A DNA stretch of 64,000 bases from Zygnema cylindricum (GCA_037447655.1 JBBHKE010001377.1:374241-438240); one strand, 5' to 3'. Counted from the first letter of the stretch, positions 10,689-21,446 are shown. Translations and numbers: made by a program. Notes: generated by a model from the letters alone, not told the origin.

Positions 10689-10739
10689 CCTGCGAGCGAA
10701 AGCGATTCGAAAACATCGAAATCCAAGGCAGCGCAAGAA

Positions 10740-11190
10740 ATGGCGTCTTTCAAAAGCTCTGCCGCCGCCATGCGTCGTGTTCTGGTAGCCGCCGTGGCCA
10801 TTGCAGCTCTGGTGACGTGGCAAGCCGAAGGAGCTCATGTGGCGCCTCGCCTGTTGCTGCAAGCTACCAGCTCAGCATGTCCGTCGGATCCTTCGGCTCT
10901 TTGCGAGTTTGGGTTCCGAGGGTACGCCGCCAGCGTGCCAGTCATCAGGTACTCGACAAAACCTTCCGTCTCAATGATTAATTTAGTGCGAACTGTTTTT
11001 CCGCGTCGGTCGAAAACAAAGCGGTTGTCGAGCACACTCCCCAGCCATGCCTCGGCTGCGATATTTTCACATATTTTGGTGGAAGCATGATGCTGACTCG
11101 GATGCCTTGCTTCCGTACAGTTTGGACGGCCCGGTGGACGCTCCTGTTGACCCGCCCATCGTCGACGCCGCCAACGGCACTATGGTGCAG
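10740..11190 (+). CDS. Candidate host gene: secreted protein, 5' exons
   Basis: This is the best candidate for a non-transposon gene. Proposed exon 1 is 10740-10948. A second ATG at 10770 has the strong context GCCGCCGCCATGC. It encodes a signal peptide (MRRVLVAAVAIAALVTWQAEG, hydrophobic core VLVAAVAIAALVTW) and then a short segment with two cysteines (ACPSDPSALC). A GT donor at 10949 and an AG acceptor at 11119-11120 define a 172-bp intron with a CTGAC branch-like site about 30 bp before the acceptor. Joining keeps frame through an AGT codon into LDGPVDAPVDPPIV. A second donor (CAG|GTGACG) may end exon 2 at 11190. No later exon is recognisable, so the gene is cut or continues in sequence I cannot parse. 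I do not recognise the family. Confidence 0.45.
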
Positions 11191-11642
11191 GTGACGAACA
11201 CGGGATTTCCCTCAAAATTTCCAAACTTCCATTCGCACTCTCTCTCAAGCTCCTCTACCACAGTCAGACACAAGTCTCCACACTTTTTAAATCAACATTC
11301 TGTTAGAGTCAAAATTGTAATAAGTCGACGTGGCCTGTCGCGCGACCGAATAGTTTGTCTTTTGTTGTCAAGCGTGTGGTCTTGTTTTTGTCTTAGTATG
11401 TTTCGTAGTTTGTTTCGTAGATTCCCGGTCACGCGTAGATTCAGGTTTGCGACGAACAGGTACAGATGTTGTTTGGTGTGTAAGGTTTGTCGTTAGTTGG
11501 TTTTTGTGTGTATGTATAGTAGTACTACGCAGTTTTGTGTTGATTCGTTTTGGTATGGTAGGCGCTTCGTGCGCACTTTACATTTGGTCTTGATTTATAG
11601 TTTGAAGTAGTGATGTGACGTCTGGAGTACTATATACCATAG
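11191..11642 (+). other. Unassigned; possibly intron or 3' part of the host gene
   Basis: An open frame runs on from exon 2 without splicing but becomes Ser/Arg-rich low-complexity sequence. GT-rich after 11,340. Nothing recognisable. Confidence 0.35.
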
Positions 11643-11936
11643 TTCAAAAGTAGGCGTTTTTATGGTAGGCCTTTGGTTGGCGCCTTTATCGTAAGTTGTG
11701 TTATGTGTTTTTCATGTGATCTTCTTAGATCGCTACTTTGATCAGCGACCGTCCGATCGTCCGAATCTAAAGGTGTAAATAATTTTTTTTGGTCTGAATG
11801 TTTTAATTGGTCCAATTTTTTGTCGGAATGTTTTAATTGGTCCGAATAGGTCCGAATACAATATGGGTCGTAAGGTCATATTTTATGTTTTGCGTACAAT
11901 AGGCATATTGTATGGGCCTATTTTCACCTACTTTTG
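11643..11936. mobile_element. MITE-like element, copy 2 (runs into assembly gap)
   Basis: Starts TTCAAAAGTAGG and reaches CCTACTTTTG just before the gap, so both termini are present apart from the last 2 bp. It is about 260 bp shorter than copy 1, with the loss mainly between the left end and the shared core. It has the same orientation as copy 1. Confidence 0.72.
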
Positions 11937-11946
11937 NNNNNNNNNN
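11937..11946. other. Assembly gap (10 N)
   Basis: A run of ten N, true size unknown. Sequence either side is unrelated: a MITE on the left and a family 3 copia remnant on the right. Adjacency here should not be trusted. Confidence 0.98.
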
Positions 11947-12990
11947 GGACTCCTACCCACCTAGTAACTGAGTACTCGTAGGTATGTATACACATCTCTA
12001 TCTTTTATCAAATATTTGACTCTTTCTAAGATTGGCATCTCTATCTCATGCCCCTACCCTCCTAACAGTGGTGATCGAATCACCCTAGCCATTTGGAATT
12101 CCAGAATCACCTACCTTTCCATAGGTATAACTGGAACAGTCTACAAAACATATAAGGAATCAATTTGTTTTTAGACTATAGATGCAGCCACAATCTACTG
12201 TTCCACATTCCTTGGCCTCCATGTTTAGCTATGAAATGAACCTCATTTTCCAAGCTAGCTATAAACACACCTTTTCTAGTTTTTGTCTCAAATTCCTTGT
12301 CATCTAACACCGACGTAGATATCAGATTTTTGTTTAACTAAGGAATATACAAAACATCTGACAAGGTCAATATGGATACCTTTCCATCCACTAAGACCTT
12401 AAGGTTTACCGATCCCACTAAGCTAGTGGTGACAATCCTCCCATCCCCGTACTCTATCTCTACGGTTAGAATCTTTCTCAGTTTATAAACTATTTTCTAT
12501 CTCTACACATATGTATGGATGCTCATGAGTCAATGATCCACCCATCCTCAGGTGTTTCTTTCATAACTTTGAATGCTCACTTTTGCCTTCTTGGTATTTC
12601 TGTCTACATGTCATTTTTTTCTTACTTTTCATCAAGGGTATGCTCCTTGTCGTATGTCTCCTCCTCGTCTCCACCTACTTGTGTTGCCACAAGTGCCTTC
12701 TTTTTCCCTCTTTGACTAGAATTCGCATGTCCATCTTTCATTTGTAGCTTCGCCAATTTGGTGCAATCTGCCATGTTATGCCTGGGTTTCTTGCAAAAAT
12801 GACATACTCCATTTGGGAGACTCTTTCCTAGTCCCTCCGATCGTCTTTCTCTTTCCCCTCCATCGAAAGGCTTGTAAGGTTTCCTTCCATTTCGGTTTTT
12901 CCAATCTGTCCTTGCTGTAAGTGCTTGAATACTAGGATTTCCTCGACGGATGTCGTGCATGAGAGGCAAGCAAGCAAATATGCATGACAA
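11947..12990 (-). pseudogene. Copia gag/protease remnant, family 3 type (F3-b)
   Basis: A minus-strand fragment. From right to left it has a gag C-terminus (open 12622-12990) with zinc knuckle CHFCKKPRHNMADC (CX2CX4HX4C), an acidic stretch, decayed protease (GGSL-THEH-MCRD in place of WIIDSGASMHMCKD), VVTTSLVGSVNLKVLVDGK-like sequence and part of the pre-integrase region. There are many stops. The left side is cut by the gap, and the right limit near 12955-12990 is a breakpoint into unrelated AT-rich sequence. Confidence 0.82.
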
Positions 12991-13255
12991 CCACCAAAGT
13001 CATGCTCCCAAACATATATACCAACAAAAATAAATATAAAAAGACAAAAAATATATTCACCATGAGAAGGAATAAAGGTTGAAATGACCCAAAGAAAAAA
13101 GGGGAAGAATACTCCCCTAGAGTGAAGTGGACCCAACCGCACGAAATATTACAAAATTGCGATATCATACGAAATACTCCCAAACTGTGATAGATGCGCA
13201 CGAAACGAAACGTCTCGCACTAAATTAGTACATTTCAATGAAACGGGAAAATAAA

Positions 13256-14064
13256 TCAATCGACGTGAAATCGGACGTGCAAACGAAACAACATGAAATC
13301 GTGGTCAAATATAGCTTTGTAGTCCCTATCCACCATAGGGGTTTTCAAATCGAAAAACAAATATATGGTCGCTAGAGGAGCTGCCCGATCGACTCTCTCC
13401 TTTCCAGAATGTATCTCTTCTCCCAAGGCCTGAATGATGATTTCTTCTGTCAGATTGTGGGAGGATGTAAGAGTCTTGATGTGTGAAAGGGCATAAGGCA
13501 TGAGGTGCCTGACCAGCATTACAACAGGTTTGGAGGACGGAAGTGGAGCTCTCGTTGACGATGTCAGCGAATCTGGTTCCTGCTGATTCTGCTCCTTCCC
13601 TTCTTGGTCGTCACTCTCAGAGCCAGAATCAGGGACTGGTGGAGTCTTGGGTGTGTCATCGTCCGGGCGTTCTGCCAAATATTGCTCAAACCATTCCTAA
13701 TTGCTCTGTTTTTCTTTTTCCAGTGACTCCTTTTTCCGTTGTTGTTTCTTGCTCTAGTAGTTTTTGAAACCGAGAGGCAGCTTAGGTTTGGTAGGAAGGG
13801 ACGGAGGGCGTGTGGGTTTGATCCCGAGGCCGATGTTGCAGTTTAGTGTGACTCCACGGGGAGTGAATGATATAGGCCCGGTGGCTTTTCGGTTCTGATC
13901 TTTTTGGCCCATCTTCTGCTTGTCTCTTCTTTGATTCGAGGTAGAAGAGCGGAGTTGTCGGCGACCATCTCCCACGCCCACATTCCACGCTCCAGGAAGG
14001 AAGCTGCGCGCATAGTGGGCATTTGGGGGTTCCAAATCCCAGCCCATCAAGTCATCATCGTTAG
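13256..14064 (-). pseudogene. Gag-like giant ORF, block 4 of 4 (C-terminal)
   Basis: Two open stretches (13754-14050 and 13256-13678) are in the same frame, split by two stops near 13690-13760. The first has MGWDLEPPNAHYARSFLPG and a basic region. The second is acidic (DSGSESDDQEGKEQNQQE), then has a helical part (VRHLMPYALSHIKTL), and ends FRLHVRFHVD*. I recognise no named domain. The right end is exactly the left TSD copy (GTTAG) of F2-b. The sequence continues in frame at 34749, so this is the C-terminal part of a long gag-like protein interrupted by retroelements. Confidence 0.6.
14060..14064. repeat. Target site duplication GTTAG (left, F2-b)
   Basis: GTTAG precedes TGTTG of the 5' LTR. 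The identical pentamer follows the 3' LTR at 34744-34748, 20.7 kb away. Confidence 0.85.
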
Positions 14065-15034
14065 TGTTGTTTTTGGAAAGTTTTAAGTCTCAATAAATTA
14101 GTGTTACGGCAAAAAGATTGAATATGAAGCATAAAAGGACACGCGTCGCCATATAGGGACAAAACATGTATATTTGAATTGCACCAACACTCACATACAC
14201 GTGTGAAACATCGAACGAAATAAAGCAGCTGCGGTGCAGTTTGGATAAAGCAACTGCCACGCAGATGGAACGAGCGCAGCTGCAGTTAATTTTGATATGG
14301 TCCGTACAGACGAACGCAGCATGCGACGCAACGGGACAAACGCAACTGAGGATATTTTGGTAGAGGACAACGTAGTTGCTACACAACAAGACAAATGTTG
14401 CTGCGGCTATTTTTGGTATGGGACAAGGCAGCTGCTACGAAGCTGCGGATATTTGAATGTAATTAAGAATTAGACTACGTTGCTACGGTTGATATGAATC
14501 AAGTCAACGGACGAGATTCACTAAGCCAAGCGACAAGTATTTGATGAAATCATCTGTATAGGATTCTTCTCAGTAATACTGATTGATTGGTGATAAATTA
14601 GTTTAGCGTGATTAGGAGCACGTAGACCTTAGTGGCAGTTTATTTCTTTGGATGTATCTTTTCGAACACTTCTATCGGCGACACAGCACTATGTCGTAAG
14701 AAAACTCAGTGAAGAGTATAAGACTTAGGAAGTAGAACACTTTATGTATCCAGACTTCCAGACTGTGTAATCTGCAGACTGTTTTTGGGAAACTTCTGAG
14801 TTACTGATCTTAGTGTATGTTGGATCAATTGCACTGAAACTTTGGGAGTTGTTATTCTTAGTGGTATTTTATACTATGGTATAGTTTGAAGCAGGTTGAA
14901 CCTTTTTATCAGATTCGGTAAGCTGTAAGAAGCAGTTGTTTGATAGGATTCTTGATAAGCTTCTATGAGTGAATCATATCTACTTCTACTACTACTGTTG
15001 CTGCTCCACCTGCACCCGTGGTCGTAGAACAACA
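14065..15034 (+). repeat. 5' LTR of F2-b
   Basis: A 970-bp LTR, TGTTGTTTTTGG ... GAACAACA, closely matching 33772-34743. It includes the short motif GTTTTTGGGAAAC found in every family 2 LTR here, and the gag N-terminal codons from 14976. Confidence 0.92.
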
Positions 15035-16005
15035 CGTTATGGGCTTTTCATCAAGAATTCTTCTCTTTTCCGGGGGGAAATTTGTTTATTGGGCAGATAT
15101 GGTGGAGACTCACTTTGACAATGTTAACCTTTTGGATATTTTGGATGGTTCGCTGGCGGATACAGATCTATCTTGGTCAAAGAAAAATTTGCAAGCTCGC
15201 TCTATTCTGAAGTTTTGTATTTGAGAAGACCTGGCTATGTTTTGGATAAAAATGAAAAAGGCCATCGATATTTGGAAATCTCTAAAGGATGATAATGAAG
15301 AGGCCAATGTCCAAGAAGAACTATTTTTGGCCGGCCAAATTTGAAACTATAAATACACAAGCGACACAATGGCTGAATATTGAAACAAGTTTCGAATTCT
15401 AATAGACTCTCATGCTTGTGCAGGTTGTTCATTTCCTCAGTTTTAACAAACAACATTACTAATCAGAGGTCTTCCTAGTGGTACGAAAGCTGCGTTTGAT
15501 AGGCTGAAACAGAAATACAAATCTAGTTGGACTTTACAGCTAGCTATTAATTTGATATTAGAAGAGGAAGATGATTTTAAAATTCTTAGTACAGCCAAGC
15601 AGAAAGAGGCTTTCAATTTAGATATTGATAGAAAAGGGCAGTTTAATCAAGAGAAAAATCAATTTAATCAACATAATTAGTTCAGACAGTTTAATCACGG
15701 TGGAAACAGACAATCAAACAATACATGTTTCTATTGTAGTGAAATAGGTCATTGTTATAAGTTCTGTCCTAAGCTTAAAAAGGCTAAATATACAGGTTTA
15801 TATAGGTCGGGATGGCAACAAAGTCAGTTTTACAAAAACTTTACGAGGCCACAACCTCGTTGAAATGCACTATTTTCGGCTTCTTTGTCATTCCCCAACG
15901 AGACTATGACACTTTTCGTAGAAGATGAAACGGATCTATTTGCAATGGCGGCGGCAATCGAAGGCCCAAAGGACCCAAGATGGATAATGGATACAGGAGC
16001 ATTAG
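14976..16005 (+). pseudogene. Copia gag and protease start (F2-b)
   Basis: A single frame runs through gag with about six stops. ATA at 14976 replaces the initiator ATG (ISTSTTTVAAPPAPVVVEQ). It continues with the QHVMG primer-site codons, FVYWADMVETHF, WSKKNLQARS, IWKSL, EELFLAGQI and RGLPSGTKAAFDRLKQKY. A zinc knuckle CFYCSEIGHCYKFC (CX2CX4HX4C, about 15725-15766) follows. The protease active site WIMDTGAL ends at 16005, where a family 1 LTR begins. The frame has survived without indels, so decay here is mostly point mutation. Confidence 0.88.
15035..15046 (+). promoter_or_regulatory. Primer binding site (F2-b)
   Basis: CGTTATGGGCTT after the LTR; consensus GGTTATGGGCCT/C. It is complementary to the initiator tRNA-Met anticodon arm and read as HVMG in gag. 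Confidence 0.75.
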
Positions 16006-17053
16006 TGAAACTCGGAGACCTCCATAGGTTCTCAAAATGGACAGCTTGCAAGAAGCCTCTAGTATATCCCGGACCACTTTGTGTTTAAGCAATAATAACT
16101 GCCACCCTGGCAGAAAAACTCGTAACACCATCATCCGTGTGAAGGGAAGACTCCCTTGAGTCGATAGCAAAAAGAATCTTTGAATTTGCTCCCCTGAGCA
16201 GTAAGTTATGGAGGGTCAAAGTTGACCTTTTGTACAGAAGCTCTCTGGGAGAGAGGGTCATATCTATCAAATTTTTCTAAGTCCTATCTCTCTCTCAAAC
16301 TCTATCTACTGACGTACGTCACCAATCGTACTAGTGTACCATACAAAAAAGTACATTTGCCTGTGTACTTTATGTACAAACATTATACAACATGACCAGA
16401 TTGTCGACACGTGTTCTTTTTGGATTTGTTTCCATAATCCTTGGCGATGTCGAAATCCAATGTCGAGGTACCACATGTCATCCGATGTGGCGGCGTCCAT
16501 AAACCGCCGAAATCTTCTTCCGCGATCTCGGCATTCTTTCCAGCCGTCCGATTGAATGCCGCTTTCAATCGTAGCCTTCATAAATATTTGCTATGTATTT
16601 GTTTCGTTATCGGAACAAATGCGCGGTACTTGTTTATTCTCTGTACTCGTAATCCGTACCTTTCATAACTGAATCTATGTATGCTGTATATAGTTGTCGC
16701 TAAATTACTAACCTAAATAAAATCGTTTATATAATTATTAAACCCTATATAGTCTACCACTAATTCTAGACTAAATAGATGAGGCTTCAGGCTACTGGCG
16801 ACATTTCCTATACGCAGGTACCAGGATCAAATCGTGTAAGCAACAATCTATCTTTTAGTAAATCAACTACTATACTACCCAGTAAATCTCTCGATAGAAT
16901 AGGCAGCCATGAAACTACCTTCTTCTCCAACTTCTCAGTGACTGCAACAAGTGTGGGAGTTGGAGAGAGAGGTTAGAGACAGACTGCATCGGCTTCATTT
17001 TATGCACTATATTTTAGACCTAGAAAATACTAAAAGAACTATCAATTTTTACA
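16006..17053 (-). repeat. 3' LTR of F1-B
   Basis: 1,048 bp, minus strand, starting TGTAAAAATTGATAG at 17053. It holds clear copies of the leader hairpins: 16099-16113 (CTGCC/GGCAG), 16149-16162 (GACTC/GAGTC) and 16188-16199 (GCTC/GAGC). It also has the stem-loop near 16924-16966 and a tRNA-like segment near 16766-16845. Confidence 0.9.
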
Positions 17054-17066
17054 CTCCTCATATTTT
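17054..17066 (-). promoter_or_regulatory. Polypurine tract of F1-B
   Basis: The minus strand reads GAAAATATGAGGAG immediately before the 3' LTR and immediately after the pol stop codon (KLKSD*). The equivalent in F1-C is GAAAATAACGGGAG. Confidence 0.7.
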
Positions 17067-17903
17067 CTAGTCACTCTTTAATTTCAGACCACACTTCTCT
17101 ATGCAGAAAATTAGCTTAGGGGAAGGCACAGGTTTGGTCATCATATCTGCTACCATCTCGCTATCTGGTAGGTACTCTAAACTGATTATTTTGTTTTCTA
17201 CTTTCTCTCTAACAAAGCTGAGTCGAATGTCCATGTGTTTGGCTTTAAAATGATGTTTAGGATTGGCAAAAATAGCAATCGCTGCCTCATTATCACAAAA
17301 ATATTTCTGCACACCACTCTTAAGGTGACCAAGCTCACCAAGCAAAGACTTGACCAACATCAATTCTTTTAAAGCAAAGCAAGAGGCCATATACTCAGCC
17401 TCCATAGTGGACTGAGCAATAATTTTTTCTTGTTTGCTACTCCAACAGCAAGCCCCATCACCCACATATAATACATATCTAGAAGTACATCTCCTTATCG
17501 GAGCATCACCATAACTAGCATCACTCCAAGTAGTGATTTCAGTATTCTCCACACCCAAATGAAACCATAGATCCCTAGTTCCTATCAAATATCTAAGGAC
17601 TCTCTTAGCTGCCTCCCAATCCTTCTTAGTGGGAGCATTTAAACTTATACTCAGCACTCCTACAAGTGCAGCTAAATCCGGCTGGGTACAATTCATAAAA
17701 TAGATTAGGCTTCCCACTACTTGCCTGTAAGGAATAGTCTGCAAGAACTTCTGTTCTTCAAGACTTAATTCCTCGTCTAACACTATGACTCCTACCTCAC
17801 TCCCCTCATTTCCCTTCTTTAACTCCATAGGACTTGTACAACTATAAGCTTTATCCATCTGAAATTTTTCCAGCATGTTCCCTATTACCTCTTTTTGAGT
17901 CAA
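17067..17903 (-). CDS. Copia RNase H and RT thumb (F1-B)
   Basis: An open frame of 278 residues ending at the natural pol terminus KLKSD*. It starts in the RT thumb (MTQKEVIGNMLEKFQMDKA), then RNase H: PYRQVVGSLIYFMN, WSDASYGD (first Asp), STMEAEYMAS (Glu), FCDNEAAI (third Asp), MDIRLSFVREK (fourth Asp) and ADMMTKPVPSPK. All four catalytic acidic positions of copia RNase H are visible, so this domain looks intact. A stop at 17937 separates it from the RT palm. Confidence 0.9.
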   Translation of the reverse strand: MTQKEVIGNMLEKFQMDKAYSCTSPMELKKGNEGSEVGVIVLDEELSLEEQKFLQTIPYRQVVGSLIYFMNCTQPDLAALVGVLSISLNAPTKKDWEAAKRVLRYLIGTRDLWFHLGVENTEITTWSDASYGDAPIRRCTSRYVLYVGDGACCWSSKQEKIIAQSTMEAEYMASCFALKELMLVKSLLGELGHLKSGVQKYFCDNEAAIAIFANPKHHFKAKHMDIRLSFVREKVENKIISLEYLPDSEMVADMMTKPVPSPKLIFCIEKCGLKLKSD

Positions 17904-17936
17904 TCTTATAATCTTTCTTTCTCGGTCTCTTTCTAC

Positions 17937-18296
17937 TTAAATTCCCAAAATATATTTTGCTTCCCCCATATCCTTTATTTCAAATCTCCCCTTAAGATCG
18001 GTTTTCAGTTTATTAATTTTTTCCATTGATTTACTTAAAATAAGCAAATCATCAACATAAATTGCAATAAATATAACACCTTTCTCATCTTCAAAAACAT
18101 TGATTGAGATATCTGAGCTGATCCCGATATATCGCAGACCGGTAAGAAACTCATCAAGCTTCTTATACCACTGTTGAGGCGCCTGTTTCAAACCATAAAG
18201 AGATTTAATCAGCCAACATACCTTACTCTCCTCCCCTTCCTCCATGAATCCTTCGGGTTGTCGCATGAAGATCTCCTCTTCCAATTCTCCATGCAA
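17937..18296 (-). pseudogene. Copia RT palm with YVDD (F1-B)
   Basis: 119 residues from HGELEEEIFMRQPEGF through SLYGLKQAPQQWYKKLDEFLT to an intact IAIYVDDLLILSKS active site and KYILGI. A TAA then separates it from the RNase H frame. The preceding RT fingers are in another frame (18209-19291), so there is a frameshift near 18300 at TAFLHGEL. Confidence 0.88.
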
Positions 18297-19291
18297 AAAG
18301 CTGTTTTGATGTCTTTCTTGTGCACCTCCATGTCTTCCGCTACTGCCTGACTGAGAAGTATGCGGACGGAGGGAAATCTGACGACCAGGGCAAAGGTTTC
18401 CTTGTAATCGATTCCTTCTTTTTGTGTAAATCCTTTTGCCACTAATCGAGCTTTGTAACGCTCTATGGTGTTATCTAGGTTCAGTTTTAATTTGAAAACC
18501 CACTTACAACCGATTGGTTTTCGGTTAGGTGGACAGTCCACTAGCTCCGAAGTATCGACTGCTATAATTAAGGCCATCTCCTTATTGATGGCTATCTTCC
18601 ACCGGTTCCTTTCTACACAAGTCATCGCCTCTCCATAAGTTTGAGGTTCATCTTGATGAGATAGTTTTGTTACCTTGTTATTAACCTGTTTTTTTTGCAA
18701 TCTTTTGTTACTACTTTTTCCTCCCTCAAAATTTGTGTCTGGAATAGATGGTTCTTGTGGTTTCTTTCGAACAATCTCGGCTTCTCCCCTATCCCTTGAT
18801 TCTGAATCAATTTCATCCACGTCTTCTGCTTCGGGTAGAGTTGTCACTAGAGTTTCCGCAGCCGAGTCCTTTTTGGTCTTATTTGTACCTGCAAGAATGT
18901 CATCTTCTCTAAAACTTGGATAGTTAGGAAGCTCAAAGTCATCGAATTTTTTTGACTCAAATCTGATTTTTATTGACTTTATATACTTGAAGGGATCCAC
19001 AAACTTTCCTTCATCCATAACTACTAGATGCTTTACTAAGATTATATCTTCCCTTTTTAGATCATAAACGATATATCCTTTAACATCCTCATCATATCCT
19101 AAAAAGTATTCCGAATTTCCTTTAAGATCTAGCTTCCAATTAGACCGATCTGTATCTAGACTGAATACTTGATTGCCAAAAACCTTTAAGTGAGATATGT
19201 CCACTTTTTGGCCGGTCCATCTCTCATAAGGTGTTTGATCTTTTATAGCTGGGGTAAGAACTCTATTTTTGAGGTAATTAGCACAGTTCAT
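18209..19291 (-). CDS. Copia integrase C-terminal part, linker and RT fingers (F1-B)
   Basis: A 360-residue open frame. Integrase C-terminal region comes first (YERWTGQKVDISHLKVFGNQVF, YFLGYDEDVKGY), then the acidic linker with KRLQKKQVNNKVTKLSHQDEP. RT fingers follow (IAVDTSELVDCPPNRKPIGCKWVFKLKLNLDNTIERYKARLVAKGFTQKEG). The frame shifts after DIKTAF into a nonsense tail (SSCDNPKDSWRKGRR). The tail carries the +1 reading of the true continuation, HGELEEEIFMRQPEGF. Confidence 0.88.
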   Translation of the reverse strand: MNCANYLKNRVLTPAIKDQTPYERWTGQKVDISHLKVFGNQVFSLDTDRSNWKLDLKGNSEYFLGYDEDVKGYIVYDLKREDIILVKHLVVMDEGKFVDPFKYIKSIKIRFESKKFDDFELPNYPSFREDDILAGTNKTKKDSAAETLVTTLPEAEDVDEIDSESRDRGEAEIVRKKPQEPSIPDTNFEGGKSSNKRLQKKQVNNKVTKLSHQDEPQTYGEAMTCVERNRWKIAINKEMALIIAVDTSELVDCPPNRKPIGCKWVFKLKLNLDNTIERYKARLVAKGFTQKEGIDYKETFALVVRFPSVRILLSQAVAEDMEVHKKDIKTAFCMENWKRRSSCDNPKDSWRKGRRVRYVG

Positions 19292-19323
19292 TGCTTCTGC
19301 CCAAAAACCTTTTTCCTATCTTC

Positions 19324-19941
19324 TTATCCGAAAAACAAACTTCTACCACTATCACTTAGTGTCCTACTTAATCGTTCAGCTACCCCAATCTGTTCTGGGT
19401 TTTCTGGAACTGTCTTATGGTGTTGAAGTCCATCTTCCCTTAGAAAATCCTCATATTGGTTAGAAGTATACTCTCCACCATTGTCACTCGTTATTCTTTT
19501 GATAGGTATTTCATGGAGTTTTACGCTCCATGCTTTATATTGTCTAAAACACTCATGAGCTTCTGACTTGTTTTTCAAAAAAGACACCCTGGATTACAGA
19601 GACCAATCATCAGTTATAGTCATCATAAATCTCTTGCCCCCCGGTGAGGGCACTTTAGCCGGTCCCCAAATATCTGTGTGTACTAGATCTAGAATTTTTT
19701 CTCCCTTATAGGTGGCTGTTTTAGGAAAGGGTAATCTGTGTGCTTTACCTTGAGCACATCCACTAAAATCACTTATATTATCACTCTCACTGAACTGAAT
19801 CCCTTCCACCACTCCCATCTTTTTCATCTCTCTTAACTTATCAAGATTCACATGCCCAAGCCTCTTATGCCACATCATAATATCATGAACACCAGCATAA
19901 TAAAATTTCTTTGTTTCATTACTTAAAATCAGCCTAAACAT
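19324..19941 (-). pseudogene. Copia pre-integrase finger and integrase core (F1-B)
   Basis: Two frames. 19594-19941 has HKRLGH and a C-X2-C that reads FSGCAQ, so its first Cys has become Phe, followed by HTDIWGPAKVPSPGGKRFMMTITDDWS. 19324-19587 has SDNGGEYTSNQYEDFLREDG and PEQIGVAERLSRT (catalytic Glu). The break between them is near YSRVSFLKN. The zinc finger Cys loss and the frameshift both argue against activity. Confidence 0.87.
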
Positions 19942-19944
19942 CCC

Positions 19945-20562
19945 TTAGCTACCTTTCTCAACAACGAAACAGACCTCCTCCTCAAAACTAGCAGTAAAGA
20001 TTCCTTCACTATTGCTAGTAAAAAAACCCTTATCATCTAATACAGATGTAGAGATGAGGTTTTTGTTCAGCCCCAGAATAAACAATACATCGGAGAATGT
20101 TACTATAGATGTCTTTCCTTCTACTACCACTTTCATATCTATCGATCTTACAAGTGTAGTAGTGACTATCCTCACATCGCCGTACTCTATCTCTACGGTG
20201 GGAATCATTTTTATGTTAGTGAACAGGTTCTTATCCTTACCCATGTGCATGGAGGCACCTGATTCTACAATCCAGCCTGCTTCACCTTTCAATCCAACGT
20301 AAGCACATTTTTGCCCTCGTGGAATTTCGACCTTGTTTTTCGCCTACAACTACTCATCCAAAAGGAGCTCATCATCCTCGTCCTCGGATTCCGCCTCATG
20401 CACCTGTGTCACAAGGGCTTTTTTCTTTCCTCTCGAGGTTCCACTGGTCTGCCCCTTCTTTAACCGAAGCTCGGATAGCTTAGTGCACTCCGCCATATAG
20501 TTCCCCGGTTTCTTACAAAAATGACATAAACCTTTGGGAAACCTAGGTCTGAACCTCGACAT
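19945..20562 (-). pseudogene. Copia nucleocapsid and protease (F1-B)
   Basis: Zinc knuckle CHFCKKPGNYMAEC, where the His of CX2CX4HX4C is replaced by Asn, in 20350-20562. Then the protease, 19945-20292: WIVESGASMHMGKDKNLF. The catalytic Asp of DSGAS is Glu, so protease chemistry is expected to be lost. The VRSIDMKVVVEGKTSIVTFSDVLFI region follows and leads into the integrase frames. Confidence 0.87.
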
Positions 20563-20699
20563 AAACGTTGGTCCAAACTCGTCGGTCTGATTTTTCTGCT
20601 CCCTCCCCCCATAGTTTCAGACGGGTTTTCGGGAATCCTTATTCTTCCAATCGGTCGCTGCTGTGAAGGCTTGCCCACTCTTTCCTCCCCTTCAGATCT

Positions 20700-21446
20700 C
20701 AATCGTATTCTCTCGAACGAGAATCATCCCTACCACTGAGTTCTATATCCACCTAGAGTCCGACAATTCCTTCACACGGTTAACTATGTTCTCGAACTCG
20801 TTGGGTAACTTCATTAGTAAGTAGTTAACCTTTTCTTTTTCACTAAAATCTTTTCCCAAACTCTCTAGCTCCATGAAAAGTGTAGCAAGCTCATTGCAAA
20901 AATCCAACATTTTCCATCGTTGTATACATACTCATTAACATTTTGATCAGCCAACTGTTGTTGCTGAATCGTACCACTTCGGTACATCTCTATGAGAGCC
21001 ATCCAAAGATTGGATGCCCTTTCTACCTGCAAATAAGGACATGCAAGCCCTTCAGTAAAATGGCGGAGGATGAAGTGCTTTGCCGCCATATTGTTAAAGT
21101 CCCAGGTATCAGTATCATTTTCCTTGTTCCTCGAAATCTGTGACATGAATGCTGAACCAGTTGCTATTGATGTGGTCGTCTTCTTCTCTGTTCTTTTGTC
21201 CACCACCTCTCCTTCCTTTGTCTCCTTCGTTGAAGATGGATCTGCTTTCGTTGTGAATCTGCTTCCTCCAAACCTAGGAGGGATTCCAAGACTTGATGGA
21301 CGCCCCACTCGTCCACTCACTATCCCCCATAACCTTTTCTCGCATAAAGCTTCTGTCATCATACTTTCCCAGTATATGAAGCTATTTCCATTAAATATGG
21401 GTACCCTAGAGGGTGGGCCCATAACATGAAACTATGAGACCTCCAT
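20700..21446 (-). pseudogene. Copia gag N-terminal region (F1-B)
   Basis: A 185-residue open stretch (20865-21422) starting at MGPPSRVPIFNG, the codons of the primer site region. In the 5' LTR the true start ATGGAGGTC is followed by TCATAG, a stop, so translation from the LTR start is cut. Features are FIYWESMMTEALCEKRLWGIVSGR, LGIPPRFGGSRF, NNMAAKHFILRHFTEGLACPYLQVERASNLWMALIEMYRSG. It is the longest family 1 gag stretch in the window and useful as a reference for the other copies. Confidence 0.87.
21415..21426 (-). promoter_or_regulatory. Primer binding site (F1-B)
   Basis: The minus strand reads TGTTATGGGCCC, one change from the consensus, directly after the LTR end AGTTTCA. Confidence 0.8.

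Noticed and set aside
12828-13201. Hydrophobic minus-strand ORFs (FFPFFLWVISTF, FFVFLYLFLLVYMFG) as a membrane protein
   Set aside because: The hydrophobicity follows from A-rich sequence read antisense, frames overlap each other and the gag remnant, and there is no start context or partner domain.
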